The notes under the pieces are model-generated. The model ran no database searches and had not been told where the DNA came from. It saw nothing but the letters and a program-made list of their open reading frames with translations. Below are positions 28,096 to 37,335 of a stretch of 64,000 nt of DNA, piece after piece. Both the position numbers and the translations under genes were made by a program. Every line of letters starts with the position of its first letter. Within the stretch, counting starts at the first letter, position 1. This stretch comes from Candidatus Sneabacter namystus (GTDB lineage Bacteria > Pseudomonadota > Alphaproteobacteria > Rickettsiales > Rickettsiaceae): NCBI RefSeq assembly GCF_008189685.1, contig NZ_CP043312.1, positions 541,312-605,311 on the forward strand, given 5' to 3'.

Positions 28096-28513
28096 TATAA
28101 CACTAAACAACCTTAGTGATACTGAAAGGTTAGGTAAGAATATTATCTCAGGTATTACCACATTTCCTACCGTTGTAGCCTTAACAGGGCCATTAGGCAG
28201 TGGTAAGACTACATTATGTAAATACCTAACTCATGCTTATCTGAATGTAGACGTATCGGTTGTCAGTCCAACCTTCAATATTTTAAATATATATACCGGA
28301 AAAGATAAAAAAGTATACCACTATGATCTGTACAGAGTGAACAATGCGTTAGATTTAATAGAATTAGGCATTGAAGAAGCATTACAAGGTTGCAAACTAA
28401 TTCTAATAGAATGGCCAAGTATGGCAATGCAGTACATAAAAAACACAAATGTACTATTCGTAGAAATAACAACAACCAATATCGCTAGAACTGCTTCTGT
28501 ACGAACTGGTTAA
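28046..28513 (+). CDS. tsaE: tRNA t6A biosynthesis ATPase TsaE
   Basis: TsaE works with TsaB and TsaD to form threonylcarbamoyladenosine at A37 of tRNAs. The protein carries Walker A GPLGSGKTT, the family block VVSPTFNILNIYTGKDKKVYHYDLYR, and LILIEWPSMA. No ATG start exists: GTG at 28046 gives 155 residues and overlaps yihY by 50 bases, while GTG at 28082 gives 143 residues, starts nearer the conserved domain and overlaps by 14. I list the longer form but favour neither strongly. Either way translation is probably coupled to yihY. The gene converges on rlmE with five bases between the stops. Confidence 0.9.
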   Translation: MLNKIAKETIFSVQYDNITLNNLSDTERLGKNIISGITTFPTVVALTGPLGSGKTTLCKYLTHAYLNVDVSVVSPTFNILNIYTGKDKKVYHYDLYRVNNALDLIELGIEEALQGCKLILIEWPSMAMQYIKNTNVLFVEITTTNIARTASVRTG

Positions 28514-28518
28514 AAGTA

Positions 28519-29181
28519 TCAAAGCTTACCTTGAGCTACTATATAAATCTCTCGAGATTCTTTCCTGCTAGCTTTTGGTTTAAATAGAGTTACCTTTGAA
28601 AAAAATGTACGAATATGAGAGATGAAATTATCCTGTTCTGCTCCTTGTAAACATTTCATCACTAAATTACCATTTTTACGTAGTCTATCATGTGCGACTT
28701 TCATACAAGCTTCACATAAAAGCAATGATCGAACGTGATCTATATCACCAAATCCGCTCGAATTAGGAGACATATCGCTTAAAATCACATCTACGCAACC
28801 ATTCTTTTGACCAGTTACATCAAAAAGTAACTCTTGCACTTTTATACCAAATGCCTTGGAAAGACAGTCATTTTGATAAAAATATACTCCAGATAATTTC
28901 TTCATCGGCAAAATGTCTACTGCCACTACAACGCCGCGTTTTGCGATATTAATAGCGACCTGACTCCAACTACCAGGAGACGATCCTAAATCCAATACTA
29001 CATTATCTACATTGATCACAGAAAAAGATTTTTGTATATCCAGCAATTTATAAGCTGCTCTACTACGGTAACCATCTTGCTTAGCTAAGCGCACATATAA
29101 ATCAGAATCATGACGCTCAACCCACCTACGAGAAGAAGCTGTAATACCTCGTTTTTTATTTTTCATCTTTCTTACCTTCAA
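28519..29181 (-). CDS. rlmE: 23S rRNA 2'-O-methyltransferase RlmE (FtsJ/RrmJ)
   Basis: RlmE methylates the 2'-OH of U2552 in the A loop of 23S rRNA. The 220-residue protein has the Rossmann-like methyltransferase fold with SAM-binding VLDLGSSPGSWSQVA and VILSDMSPNSSG. The catalytic Lys residues lie in RAAYKLLD and MKCLQG, and the general K-D-K-E tetrad ends with Glu in SRKESREIYIV. Starts at 29181 and 29166 are both possible; the first overlaps the xseA end by 26 bases and the second by 11, so the two genes are coupled. The basic N-terminus is normal for the family. Confidence 0.95.
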   Translation of the reverse strand: MKVRKMKNKKRGITASSRRWVERHDSDLYVRLAKQDGYRSRAAYKLLDIQKSFSVINVDNVVLDLGSSPGSWSQVAINIAKRGVVVAVDILPMKKLSGVYFYQNDCLSKAFGIKVQELLFDVTGQKNGCVDVILSDMSPNSSGFGDIDHVRSLLLCEACMKVAHDRLRKNGNLVMKCLQGAEQDNFISHIRTFFSKVTLFKPKASRKESREIYIVAQGKL

Positions 29182-30547
29182 TACATAAAGCTAAAACAAC
29201 ACCGTCAGCAAAAACCAAATTCACATAATCTTTATTCTTAATACGAGCTGCAGAACTGATTATATTGCCATTTTGATCTTTTACTAAAATGAAACCTTTT
29301 TTAAGAATGCTGTTCACATCAAGTCCGTGTATTTTTGCCTCGTATACTTCCATCTTGCGTTGCAAATTAAAGACAAAGGCACCCATAGTAGCACATAGAG
29401 AATTGTACAACATCTGTAATTTCACCTTTTCTTTTTTAATAAAATTGAAAATAAGAGCTGTGCTAATTTTGCTACGAGATAACCTTTCCTCATAATTACG
29501 TAAAGAACGTACTATAATTCTGTCATATAACTCGTCCAATCTCTGCTCTTTATATAGTAATGATGCTATCATCCAACCTGAGCTAGGAACATGAGCGCAA
29601 AGCAACTCTTTTTTACTAAGAAGATATTGGGAAGAAAAAGCACGTAAAAAATCAATAATACGTGTCAATCTTTGCTGCAAATCAGGTAATACCGGTAACA
29701 CCATCTCTATAGCAGCAGTCGGTGTAGGAGCTCTAACATCTGCGACAAAATCTGACAATACAAAATCTGTTTCATGCCCTATTGCAGATACAACAGGCAC
29801 TTCAGAGGCAAAAATAGCTCTTACTACTTTTTCATCGTTAAAACTCCACAAATCTTCTATAGAACCACCACCTCTTGCAACGATTATTAAATCCGGTTGT
29901 ACTGATATCTCATTAGCAGGCCCTGCATCACGCACATACTTTCCAGATCCTAATACATTAATTGCCTTTTCTACTTCTCCTGCACTACCTACTCCTTGTA
30001 CAGCAACCGGATACAACAAAATGCTGACAGGATATCGATTTTGCACACGATGCAGCATATCTTGTAATACTGCACCCTGCATAGAAGTCACTATACCCAA
30101 AGTTTGAGGATAAGCTGGAAGTTTCTTCTTATGTTCTGAAAGAAACAAGCCTTCTTGCTGCAATCTTTGCTTCAAAAGCTGAAATTGCTGCATCAAATCC
30201 CCTTTTCCTATATGACTAACAGATGCAACGTTGATCTGATATTTAGATTGTCCACCATAAATGCTGACCTTTCCATAAATAAGTACCTGCATCCCATCTT
30301 CCAAAGAGACGTTCAAAGATTTGATGGCAAAACTCCAACATGTACAAGCAACAATACTTTTATCATCTTTCAGGTTAAAATAGGCATGTCCGGAATGTGA
30401 TACTTTGAACCCTGAAATCTCTCCTGATACTTTGACCCACGAAAATTGACTTTCCACTACAGACTTCATATGACGTGTAAACTGCGTCACAGTATATTCC
30501 CCTACTGTATCTGAAACATTATCTGTAAAATTTTGTTCAAGAGACAT
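29156..30547 (-). CDS. xseA: Exodeoxyribonuclease VII large subunit
   Basis: XseA is the catalytic subunit of exonuclease VII, which degrades single-stranded DNA. The first ATG (30547) gives 463 residues starting MSLEQNFTDN; a TTG 27 bases upstream in frame is less likely. An OB fold at about 30-115 includes VKVSGEISGFKVSHSGHAYFNLKDD. The catalytic domain contains GIVTSMQGAVLQDML, DLIIVARGGGSIEDLWSFNDE and SAIGHETDFVLSDFVADVRAPTPTAA, all family signatures. The C-terminal half is helical and coiled coil. The small subunit gene xseB is not in the window. It overlaps rlmE. Confidence 0.95.
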   Translation of the reverse strand: MSLEQNFTDNVSDTVGEYTVTQFTRHMKSVVESQFSWVKVSGEISGFKVSHSGHAYFNLKDDKSIVACTCWSFAIKSLNVSLEDGMQVLIYGKVSIYGGQSKYQINVASVSHIGKGDLMQQFQLLKQRLQQEGLFLSEHKKKLPAYPQTLGIVTSMQGAVLQDMLHRVQNRYPVSILLYPVAVQGVGSAGEVEKAINVLGSGKYVRDAGPANEISVQPDLIIVARGGGSIEDLWSFNDEKVVRAIFASEVPVVSAIGHETDFVLSDFVADVRAPTPTAAIEMVLPVLPDLQQRLTRIIDFLRAFSSQYLLSKKELLCAHVPSSGWMIASLLYKEQRLDELYDRIIVRSLRNYEERLSRSKISTALIFNFIKKEKVKLQMLYNSLCATMGAFVFNLQRKMEVYEAKIHGLDVNSILKKGFILVKDQNGNIISSAARIKNKDYVNLVFADGVVLALCIEGKKDEK

Positions 30548-30597
30548 AAAGTAAGTCTTAAAAAGACCACACAAAGGCAGCCAGAGTTAATAAAGAA

Positions 30598-32316
30598 CTA
30601 ATAGATAATATCTTTTATCTCACATGTTATTGTTTCCTTATGCTTCCAATAACTTCTACGTAAAGTTACTATAACAGATAAGACAACATTTTTAGTCAAT
30701 AATACCTTTCCTATTCCATTACTTATCGCTTCGAATGCAATCGCAGGTATTGATTTTTTAGAAAAAATATCCACCAGAATGCAACTTACATGCTTATTGT
30801 TAACAACTTTAGCATTTATTACCGATATCTGAGTCATTTTAAAAACAGGTGTAGCATTTCCAACACCAAAAGGCTCAAGAAAAGATAATTGCTCAAACAA
30901 CTCTGAAGTAAAAGCACTGATAGGTAATTCAAAATCAAAGAAGCAGTGATGTTGTATGCTAGACTTATTAAACTCATTAGATAAAAACAATCGCAAATCT
31001 TCCACTTTATCTTTTGTTACAGAAAAACCGGCTGCCATATCATGCCCACCACCTTCCGTAATTAAATTTTTTTCTTTTGCTAGTAAAATTGCTGCCCCAA
31101 AATTAAATCCCTTTATCGATCTCCACGACGCTCTTCCTATGCCATTTTCATCCAAAGATATAACAGCAACAGGCCTATCATATATTTCTTTTAACCTACT
31201 TGCCACTATTCCTATTACTCCTACATGCCATAAATCACCACATACAACTATAACATTATCTAGCCCATGCTCTACAATAAGCTGACATGCTTCCTCCATA
31301 ACATCATCTTGTATTTTTCTACGCTTTACATTACATTCGTGCAGATATGTAGAAATCTTGACAGCCTCAGCTTCACTGTCAGTAGATAACAATTTGGCAC
31401 CCAGCATAGAGTCACCTACCCTACCACCGGCATTAATCATAGGGCCAAATACAAACCCCAAATGTCTCACCGTTGGTTCTTCCGCTAAAGCTGCGGTATC
31501 ACTGAGATTACGAAGCCCTACATTTTGCCTTTTTTTCAATATCTTCAGTCCTTGAGTCACAAAAACTCTATTTAACTTTATCAAAGGCATGACATCGCAT
31601 ACAGTGCCAAGAGCAACTAAATCTAATAATGACAATAAGTCAAACGTTTCAATCAACCTTTTTAAGTATGTATCCTTCAAGCAACTGCTAAGAGCAACAA
31701 TAAACATGTATGTTACACCTACAGCTGCCATATAATGTAAACCAGACGTATCATCCAATCTATTAGGGTTAACGACAGCATCTGCATCTGCAACACGCGA
31801 TGTACAGATATGATGGTCCAATACTACCATAGACATACCAAGACTCTTAGCCAACATAATTTCTTCAAAAGACACAGATCCACAATCAACAGAAATAATA
31901 CAAGTAGAATGCTGAGAAATACGCTTAATAGCGCTTTCAGATAGACCGTATCCTTCCGTAATACGATCTGGTATATATACATTACATTCTACACCAAGTG
32001 CCTTAAAAAATTTTTTTAATACAGCACAAGACGTAGCTCCGTCTACATCATAATCAGCAAATATACATATACGTTCTTTCGCAAGCAAAGTCTTCTTAAC
32101 ACATTCAACAGCACAATCCATATCCTTTAAGACAAAAGGATTTGGCATTTGATGGCGTAAAGTCGGAAATAAGAAAAAGTTCACATCTGATATTTCTATC
32201 CTAGAACTAATAACTTGCGCTACTATATCATTTAGCTTGTAGCGTAATTTTATATCCTCAACTATTTCTTTCTTATGTTGCTTTAAAAGCCAACGCTTTT
32301 TCAGTATAGAAAACAT
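30598..32316 (-). CDS. recJ: Single-stranded-DNA 5'-3' exonuclease RecJ
   Basis: RecJ trims 5' strands during recombination and mismatch repair. The 572-residue protein has DHH-family motifs: ADYDVDGATS (motif I), SVDCGS (motif II), VVLDHH (motif III) and the NPNRLDD segment, followed by the DHHA1 domain with GRAS and GGGHDMAAGF, and a C-terminal OB-like region. Catalytic aspartates and histidines are intact. Its start abuts the murD stop with no spacing, so murD and recJ form one transcript on the minus strand, an arrangement that looks like gene compaction rather than shared function. Confidence 0.95.
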   Translation of the reverse strand: MFSILKKRWLLKQHKKEIVEDIKLRYKLNDIVAQVISSRIEISDVNFFLFPTLRHQMPNPFVLKDMDCAVECVKKTLLAKERICIFADYDVDGATSCAVLKKFFKALGVECNVYIPDRITEGYGLSESAIKRISQHSTCIISVDCGSVSFEEIMLAKSLGMSMVVLDHHICTSRVADADAVVNPNRLDDTSGLHYMAAVGVTYMFIVALSSCLKDTYLKRLIETFDLLSLLDLVALGTVCDVMPLIKLNRVFVTQGLKILKKRQNVGLRNLSDTAALAEEPTVRHLGFVFGPMINAGGRVGDSMLGAKLLSTDSEAEAVKISTYLHECNVKRRKIQDDVMEEACQLIVEHGLDNVIVVCGDLWHVGVIGIVASRLKEIYDRPVAVISLDENGIGRASWRSIKGFNFGAAILLAKEKNLITEGGGHDMAAGFSVTKDKVEDLRLFLSNEFNKSSIQHHCFFDFELPISAFTSELFEQLSFLEPFGVGNATPVFKMTQISVINAKVVNNKHVSCILVDIFSKKSIPAIAFEAISNGIGKVLLTKNVVLSVIVTLRRSYWKHKETITCEIKDIIY

Positions 32317-33684
32317 TTAAATCATAAATTTACAAGATGTTAACTCTAAACAAAGTCTTTTAAACTCACGACCTCTATGCATAAAGTTATCAAATTGATC
32401 AAAAGATTTACTCGCAGGAGAAAAAAGTACAACAACCTCAGAGTCTGATTTTCGCGCATCTAATATCACCTTCATTAAGCATTCTCTAAGTGTATTAAAT
32501 GTATAACATTCCATAAACTTATTAAGTTTGGCATAAAGTAGCTCACGATTCTCGCCAAAAAAATATCCTTTTCGAACATGACCCAACTCTGGTATCAACA
32601 TATCTTCTTCTATGTTATGTTGCCTACCACCTGCAATCCAGTAAATGTTACGCATTGAACGTATAGCACATACAGTTGAGAGCATATTAGTAGCTTTACT
32701 GTCATTATAGTAAGTAACATTTCCATCTTTAAGAACCAATTCAAGCCTATGTTCTAATCCCTTAAAGGATCTTACAGCAGAGGATACCTTGTTCGGATCA
32801 CATCCAAGCAATAAACACACAGTAATTGCAAAACTAAAATTCTCTTCATTATGTTTGCCTAATAAGCAAAAATTCTTCAAAAAATTACATTCAAGAGAAG
32901 GTAAATCCCTGCCATGCAAATTATGAAATACAGCACAATCAGGTAACGAAGAAATAGAAGAAAAAGCACTGCTTTTGTATCTTTGTTGCAACGCTTTATA
33001 TTCGTAACTACTTTTTACATCTCTTACAACGAAATATCCATCTTGATATAAAAAGTCAGCAAGGTGTAACTTAGATTGCAAATATTCATCGAATGAAAGA
33101 TACCTATCTTCATGATCGGGGGTAATATTTGTAATACCAGCAATACTGAACTTAGGATACTTTAACAAATCTATCTGAAAAGAGGATAATTCCAGTACAT
33201 ATATCTCAGACTTAGGCAAAGATAAACACGGAGTGCCTATATTGCCCCCTAAAGAATGAGATAAGTCACAAAAATTTAAAATATGTGAAATTAAAGATAC
33301 TGTTGTACTCTTACCATTGGTGCCAGAAATACCAACATATGTCGCATCAGGATCTCTATTATAGAGCAAATCTATATCAGATATTATTTTTACACCACAA
33401 GCAGCAGCTTGTTTGACTATATTGTGAGCTTTTTCACCAGCAATACTAATACCAGGACTTACAACGAGGTAATCTAAATTTTCCCAAGCGTCATCATCAA
33501 TACTTTTTACAAGAATATCTCCAACACGGCTTTGCGCACTATGTATAGCTGATGCATTGTCATCATAACAAATCAACAACTTTGCTTTGCCTTTTAAAAA
33601 TTCCAAAACACTTAACCCAGTTACACCAAGGCCTAAGATTCCTATTGCTTTAGTGTTGAAATCATCAATAAAACTAGTTTTCAT
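32317..33684 (-). CDS. murD: UDP-N-acetylmuramoyl-alanine--D-glutamate ligase MurD
   Basis: MurD adds D-glutamate to the peptidoglycan precursor in the cytoplasm. The 455-residue protein has the N-terminal UDP-binding domain (AIGILGLGVTGLSVLEFLKG), the ATP-binding loop GISGTNGKSTT at about 118-128, the central block SLGGNIGTP followed by VLELSSFQID, NITPDHEDRY, and the C-terminal FKGLEHRLELV and YNDSKATNM signatures. It is complete, which implies that this organism makes at least peptidoglycan precursors; among Rickettsiales this varies. It is transcribed away from tlc2 and runs straight into recJ. Confidence 0.96.
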   Translation of the reverse strand: MKTSFIDDFNTKAIGILGLGVTGLSVLEFLKGKAKLLICYDDNASAIHSAQSRVGDILVKSIDDDAWENLDYLVVSPGISIAGEKAHNIVKQAAACGVKIISDIDLLYNRDPDATYVGISGTNGKSTTVSLISHILNFCDLSHSLGGNIGTPCLSLPKSEIYVLELSSFQIDLLKYPKFSIAGITNITPDHEDRYLSFDEYLQSKLHLADFLYQDGYFVVRDVKSSYEYKALQQRYKSSAFSSISSLPDCAVFHNLHGRDLPSLECNFLKNFCLLGKHNEENFSFAITVCLLLGCDPNKVSSAVRSFKGLEHRLELVLKDGNVTYYNDSKATNMLSTVCAIRSMRNIYWIAGGRQHNIEEDMLIPELGHVRKGYFFGENRELLYAKLNKFMECYTFNTLRECLMKVILDARKSDSEVVVLFSPASKSFDQFDNFMHRGREFKRLCLELTSCKFMI

Positions 33685-33744
33685 AATCTCTGTTGACTAC
33701 ATTTATGTCATACAATACAATCTGGCCGTTGTATATTTCTTCTA

Positions 33745-35265
33745 ATGAACAAAACATTGGCTAAATTACTTTCTCAAGCTACAAAATTAACAGCTGCAGC
33801 GTTTAGCCACATATTTCCAATAAAAAGAAGCGAATTAAAGAAGTTTTGTGCAATAGCAGCCTTGTTATTCTGCATACTATTTGTTCAAAATATTTCCAAA
33901 GCCTTAAAAGATTCCCTAATCACCACATTAGTTGCAACAGAAGTCATTTCAGTACTAAAAATATGGGGAGTTTTACCATCATCCATATTAGCCGGAATAA
34001 TATACGTAAAACTGACAAAAACAATAAAAGCAGAAAATATATTCTACACGATAATTACAGCCTTTGTGGCATTTTTTCTGTTATTCGCGTTCGTCATTCT
34101 ACCGAAACATATATACTCCTCACATCTTCTTGATCTTAACACAGCGGCAGTCAAATGGAAAAGTCTAAAACTATTCGCTTTAGTAATATCTAATTGGAGT
34201 TGCTCTTTGTTATATGTTGTATCCGAATTATGGTCCAACATAGTGTTATCATTGCTGTTTTGGCAGTTTGTAAATGCTATTACTCCAGTTGCAACTTCAA
34301 AACGACTTTATGTGATGTTTGGAGTATTAGGACAAACTGGCCTGTATCTGTCAGGATCATTTTTACAAAATATACCTAACTTAACATCTTGGCTTATCCA
34401 CAAATTTTCTCTTAAAATCTCTCAAACCGTTTTATGTATACAGGTAGTACTAAGTATAATGGCGCTGTTCGGTATAGCCAGCATAGTGATATTCTTCTTA
34501 CTAAACAAATTCGTAATCGACAAAGAAGACCTAATAAACTTTAATTTCAAACCAAAAAAATCACAGCAATCAACTCTTGAAAGTATAAAATTAATAACAC
34601 AGTCTAAATACATAAGACTAATAGGATTGTTGCTAATGTCATACGGTATCTCCATAACCACTGTAGAATCTATGTGGAAAGACAAAGTAAGAATGATGTA
34701 TCAAATTCCAGAATTTAACCTTGCGTTTACTGGTATGACACTAAAATATAGCGGTATAGTAACAATAGTTGCAGTGATTGTCGGATCAGGAGTAATAAGA
34801 AAATTTGGTTGGAAAGCTGGAGCTTTAATTACACCCATATGCACTTGGTTTTTTGGTACCATATTTTTTATTACAGCAAATTGTGAAACAGCCGCTACAG
34901 TACTTGCTTCGATATGGGCTACAAATACCTTATATGTCACACTTATTGCAGGTGCACTGCAAAATATTTTTACCAAAGCGACAAAATACACTCTTTTCGA
35001 TGCAACTAAAGAAATGTCATATGTGCCATTGGATCCTGAACTAAAGACTCAAGGTAAAGCATGTGCAGATACTGTCGGAGTTAAATTTGGTAAGTCGTTA
35101 GGAGCTCTTATACAAGCAAGTATATTTTCGTTGATGCCAAATGCGACATTTTCTTCCATATCAGTCTTTCTCATGATTTTATTCTCAATGACATGCGTGC
35201 TGTGGTGCTATGCGGCAAATCAATTAGGTAACGAGTATAATAAAGCTGTATTACACCACGACTAG
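33745..35265 (+). CDS. tlc: ADP/ATP translocase, copy 2
   Basis: This 506-residue Tlc-family nucleotide carrier has about twelve membrane helices. It aligns by eye with copy 1 at 7.1 kb: ISKALKDSLI for the first-helix motif, NWSCSLLYVVSELWSNIVLSLLFWQFVN for the central block, and KATKYTLFDATKEMSYVPLDPELKTQGKACADTVGVKFGK near the end. Differences are widespread, so the duplication is old. In Rickettsia, Tlc1 exchanges ATP for ADP while other paralogues take up other nucleotides, so the two genes here may differ in substrate. It is divergent from murD, with about 60 bases between starts, and lies upstream of the SRP RNA gene. Confidence 0.93.
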   Translation: MNKTLAKLLSQATKLTAAAFSHIFPIKRSELKKFCAIAALLFCILFVQNISKALKDSLITTLVATEVISVLKIWGVLPSSILAGIIYVKLTKTIKAENIFYTIITAFVAFFLLFAFVILPKHIYSSHLLDLNTAAVKWKSLKLFALVISNWSCSLLYVVSELWSNIVLSLLFWQFVNAITPVATSKRLYVMFGVLGQTGLYLSGSFLQNIPNLTSWLIHKFSLKISQTVLCIQVVLSIMALFGIASIVIFFLLNKFVIDKEDLINFNFKPKKSQQSTLESIKLITQSKYIRLIGLLLMSYGISITTVESMWKDKVRMMYQIPEFNLAFTGMTLKYSGIVTIVAVIVGSGVIRKFGWKAGALITPICTWFFGTIFFITANCETAATVLASIWATNTLYVTLIAGALQNIFTKATKYTLFDATKEMSYVPLDPELKTQGKACADTVGVKFGKSLGALIQASIFSLMPNATFSSISVFLMILFSMTCVLWCYAANQLGNEYNKAVLHHD

Positions 35266-35292
35266 AAAATAGTAAGAAATGTTTTCAGTTCG

Positions 35293-35321
35293 TTGATAAC
35301 AAAATATACAAATGTTAAAAT
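35293..35321 (+). promoter_or_regulatory. Promoter of the SRP RNA gene
   Basis: TTGATA at 35293-35298 and TAAAAT at 35316-35321 are separated by 17 bases, an excellent housekeeping-sigma promoter. Transcription would start near 35328, exactly where the SRP RNA stem begins. Confidence 0.65.
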
Positions 35322-35327
35322 GTCGTT

Positions 35328-35406
35328 CGTGCGGTGGATGTCGTTTTAGATGTAAAAGGTCAGGTCGGAAGAAGCAGCCTACATGTAGCCAACAGGTCAC
35401 CGCATT
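35328..35406 (+). ncRNA. ffs: 4.5S signal recognition particle RNA
   Basis: The region holds the universally conserved SRP apical domain at 35358-35379, GGTCAGGTC followed by the GGAA tetraloop and GAAGCAGCC. ATGTA and TACAT flank it as a short stem, and TGCGGTG (35330-35336) pairs with CACCGCA (35398-35404) as the outer stem. The RNA scaffolds Ffh in co-translational membrane targeting. Compared with the E. coli sequence one C-G pair next to the tetraloop is missing on both sides, a compensated shortening. The exact ends are estimated from the promoter and the stem. Confidence 0.88.
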
Positions 35407-35458
35407 AATCTCTCTCGTGCAGTATGTTGTTTTATGTCATTTAAGTTAGACCAAGAGG

Positions 35459-36940
35459 ATGTCAGCTAATGCGTGGATGCTAAAATATAGGCCTAAAAAT
35501 CTTGGAATGGTACAGGCGCAAAGTACCTTTGTAACGATACTGTCTAACGCTATAATACAAAAAAGAGTATCACACTCATACCTATTGACCGGAATAAGAG
35601 GTATAGGTAAAACCTCTATCGCGCGAATAATAGGGAAAACGGTAAATTGCAGCAATCAAAAGATAGATAAAGGGGCTCAAGTAACACCGTGTGAAAATTG
35701 TGAAAATTGTGCATCGTTTAACAAAGGAAATCATCCTGACATAATAGAGATCGACGCTGCAAGCCATACCAGTGTAGATGATGTAAGAACAATAACAGAG
35801 AATGCAGCATACAAACCCCTGTTAGGTAAGTTTAAGGTCTACATAATAGACGAGGTACATATGATGTCCAAGAGTGCGTTTAATGCAATGCTAAAAACAA
35901 TTGAAGAACCACCAGAACATTTAATTTTTATTTTTGCCACAACAGAAAGTAATAAACTGCCGCCAACTGTTATATCAAGATGTCAAAGGTTTAACTTAAA
36001 CAGATTTTCTAACAATGAAATTGTGCAATTATTAAAAGACATATGCACAAAAGAAAAAGTAAATATTACAGACAATGCTCTTGCCATTATTGCAAAAAAA
36101 AGTCAAGGCTCTGCAAGAGATGCAATATCTTTACTGGAACAAATAAGTAATATCGCAAATACACAAGGCAATATAATTGAAGTCGACATAGTAAATTCAA
36201 TACTAAATCTAGAAGAACACCAAACCTTGCTCTCTATGCTGTCACTTGCACTACAAGGTAAAGGCAAAGAAGCATTTGCAATACTGGATCAAATCTCAAA
36301 AAATAGAATAAATTTTTCTCATATATTAGAAGAGTTATTAGAACTAGTTGGAGTGTGTTCAAAAGTAAAACTCTGCCCAGAAAGTGCTGTAGAAGACATA
36401 GATCTTAAAGAAAATATACACGCTTTAGCAAAATGCTCCTCATTGGAAAAGTTAACTATAACATGGCAGTTAATTTTAAATACAATAAAAGACTTAAAAG
36501 AAGCACCTAATCATCTTCCGGTGATAGAAATACTATTATGCAAAATTGTGTATATATCAGAGATGTCAGAGGTGAAAGAAGAAGGAAATCAACAAGATGA
36601 TGACTCTTATAAGAACATACTAAAAATTTTAGACACCTTAAAAGAAAAAAATCTGTTAAATTTATGCTATTACCTAATGAATAACGTAGAAATAAAATCA
36701 TGTACATCCACAATCTTAGAGATTATGGCAGACCAAAACGATCCTCTTAACGACAAATTAAGAGCTATCTTAAAAGAAAATGACACAGATTTAGTAGTAA
36801 CACCTTTACAAAAACATGCCACCATAAGAAGCTTGAAGAATAAACTTGTGGAATTGGTAAAAACCTCTTCTCAATGGAAGATTTTGCATGAACATTACAA
36901 TGTAAAAGAAGTACAAGATATACTACTCAACACACAATAA
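35459..36940 (+). CDS. dnaX: DNA polymerase III tau/gamma subunit DnaX
   Basis: DnaX is the clamp-loader ATPase that loads the beta clamp and, as tau, links the polymerases. The 493-residue protein has Walker A GIRGIGKTS at about 46-54, a zinc module of Cys residues ending in CENCENC at about 77-83, Walker B VYIIDEVHMMS, sensor 1 IFATTESNKLPPTVISRCQRF, and sensor 2 GSARDAISLLEQ. The C-terminal part beyond about 360 is short compared with E. coli tau (643), so a full polymerase-binding domain may be lacking. The gene follows the SRP RNA, and the rodZ-like gene starts eight bases after its stop. Confidence 0.95.
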   Translation: MSANAWMLKYRPKNLGMVQAQSTFVTILSNAIIQKRVSHSYLLTGIRGIGKTSIARIIGKTVNCSNQKIDKGAQVTPCENCENCASFNKGNHPDIIEIDAASHTSVDDVRTITENAAYKPLLGKFKVYIIDEVHMMSKSAFNAMLKTIEEPPEHLIFIFATTESNKLPPTVISRCQRFNLNRFSNNEIVQLLKDICTKEKVNITDNALAIIAKKSQGSARDAISLLEQISNIANTQGNIIEVDIVNSILNLEEHQTLLSMLSLALQGKGKEAFAILDQISKNRINFSHILEELLELVGVCSKVKLCPESAVEDIDLKENIHALAKCSSLEKLTITWQLILNTIKDLKEAPNHLPVIEILLCKIVYISEMSEVKEEGNQQDDDSYKNILKILDTLKEKNLLNLCYYLMNNVEIKSCTSTILEIMADQNDPLNDKLRAILKENDTDLVVTPLQKHATIRSLKNKLVELVKTSSQWKILHEHYNVKEVQDILLNTQ

Positions 36941-36948
36941 CTTAAAAA

Positions 36949-37335
36949 ATGCATCAAGAATCTATAACAGCACATGACCTCAAACGCGCAAGAGAAGCAC
37001 TGTCTCTTTCTATAGAAGAAGTGCATAACGCAATAAATATCAGTGTCAAATATCTTAAACTTTTAGAAGATGAAGAAGATGGGATGCAAAAGTTAGAGAG
37101 CCTTGTATCACCAGTGTATGCAAAAGGATATAAGAGAATATACGCTCAATATCTAGGAATAGATACTATAGATGCAAATCAAATGTTCCATACGCACATG
37201 AACAGCCATCCTCAACTACAAAGCATCAACAACAAAAGGCATGATTTTTTAAAAATCCTTTTAAATCGGTGGTGCATCACGATAATGTGTACTTTGATCT
37301 TTCTTGTAGTATTCTTCTTTACAAAGCCTAGTTAA
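36949..37335 (+). CDS. Short RodZ-like helix-turn-helix membrane protein
   Basis: The 128-residue protein has an N-terminal helix-turn-helix domain of the RodZ/HTH_25 type at about 7-75 (LKRAREALSLSIEEVHNAINISVKYLKLLED, then YAKGYKRIYAQYLGID), a linker, and a single hydrophobic segment at about 108-125 (WCITIMCTLIFLVVFFF). RodZ connects MreB to the cell-wall elongation machinery. Here only four residues follow the membrane segment, so the periplasmic domain is missing. The frame ends in a normal stop and shows no decay, so this may be a functional minimal form, as seen in some small genomes. It overlaps the end of the convergent ruvC by four bases. Confidence 0.75.
   Translation: MHQESITAHDLKRAREALSLSIEEVHNAINISVKYLKLLEDEEDGMQKLESLVSPVYAKGYKRIYAQYLGIDTIDANQMFHTHMNSHPQLQSINNKRHDFLKILLNRWCITIMCTLIFLVVFFFTKPS

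Noticed and set aside
34394..34402. TTATCCACA, a perfect DnaA box
   Set aside because: It is a single copy inside the tlc2 coding sequence, with no neighbouring boxes or AT-rich unwinding region, so it is no evidence for an origin.
36094..36101. Run of eight A in dnaX, a possible slippery site for gamma production
   Set aside because: A -1 shift here would stop about 18 codons later near residue 230, before domain III, so the product could not function as gamma.
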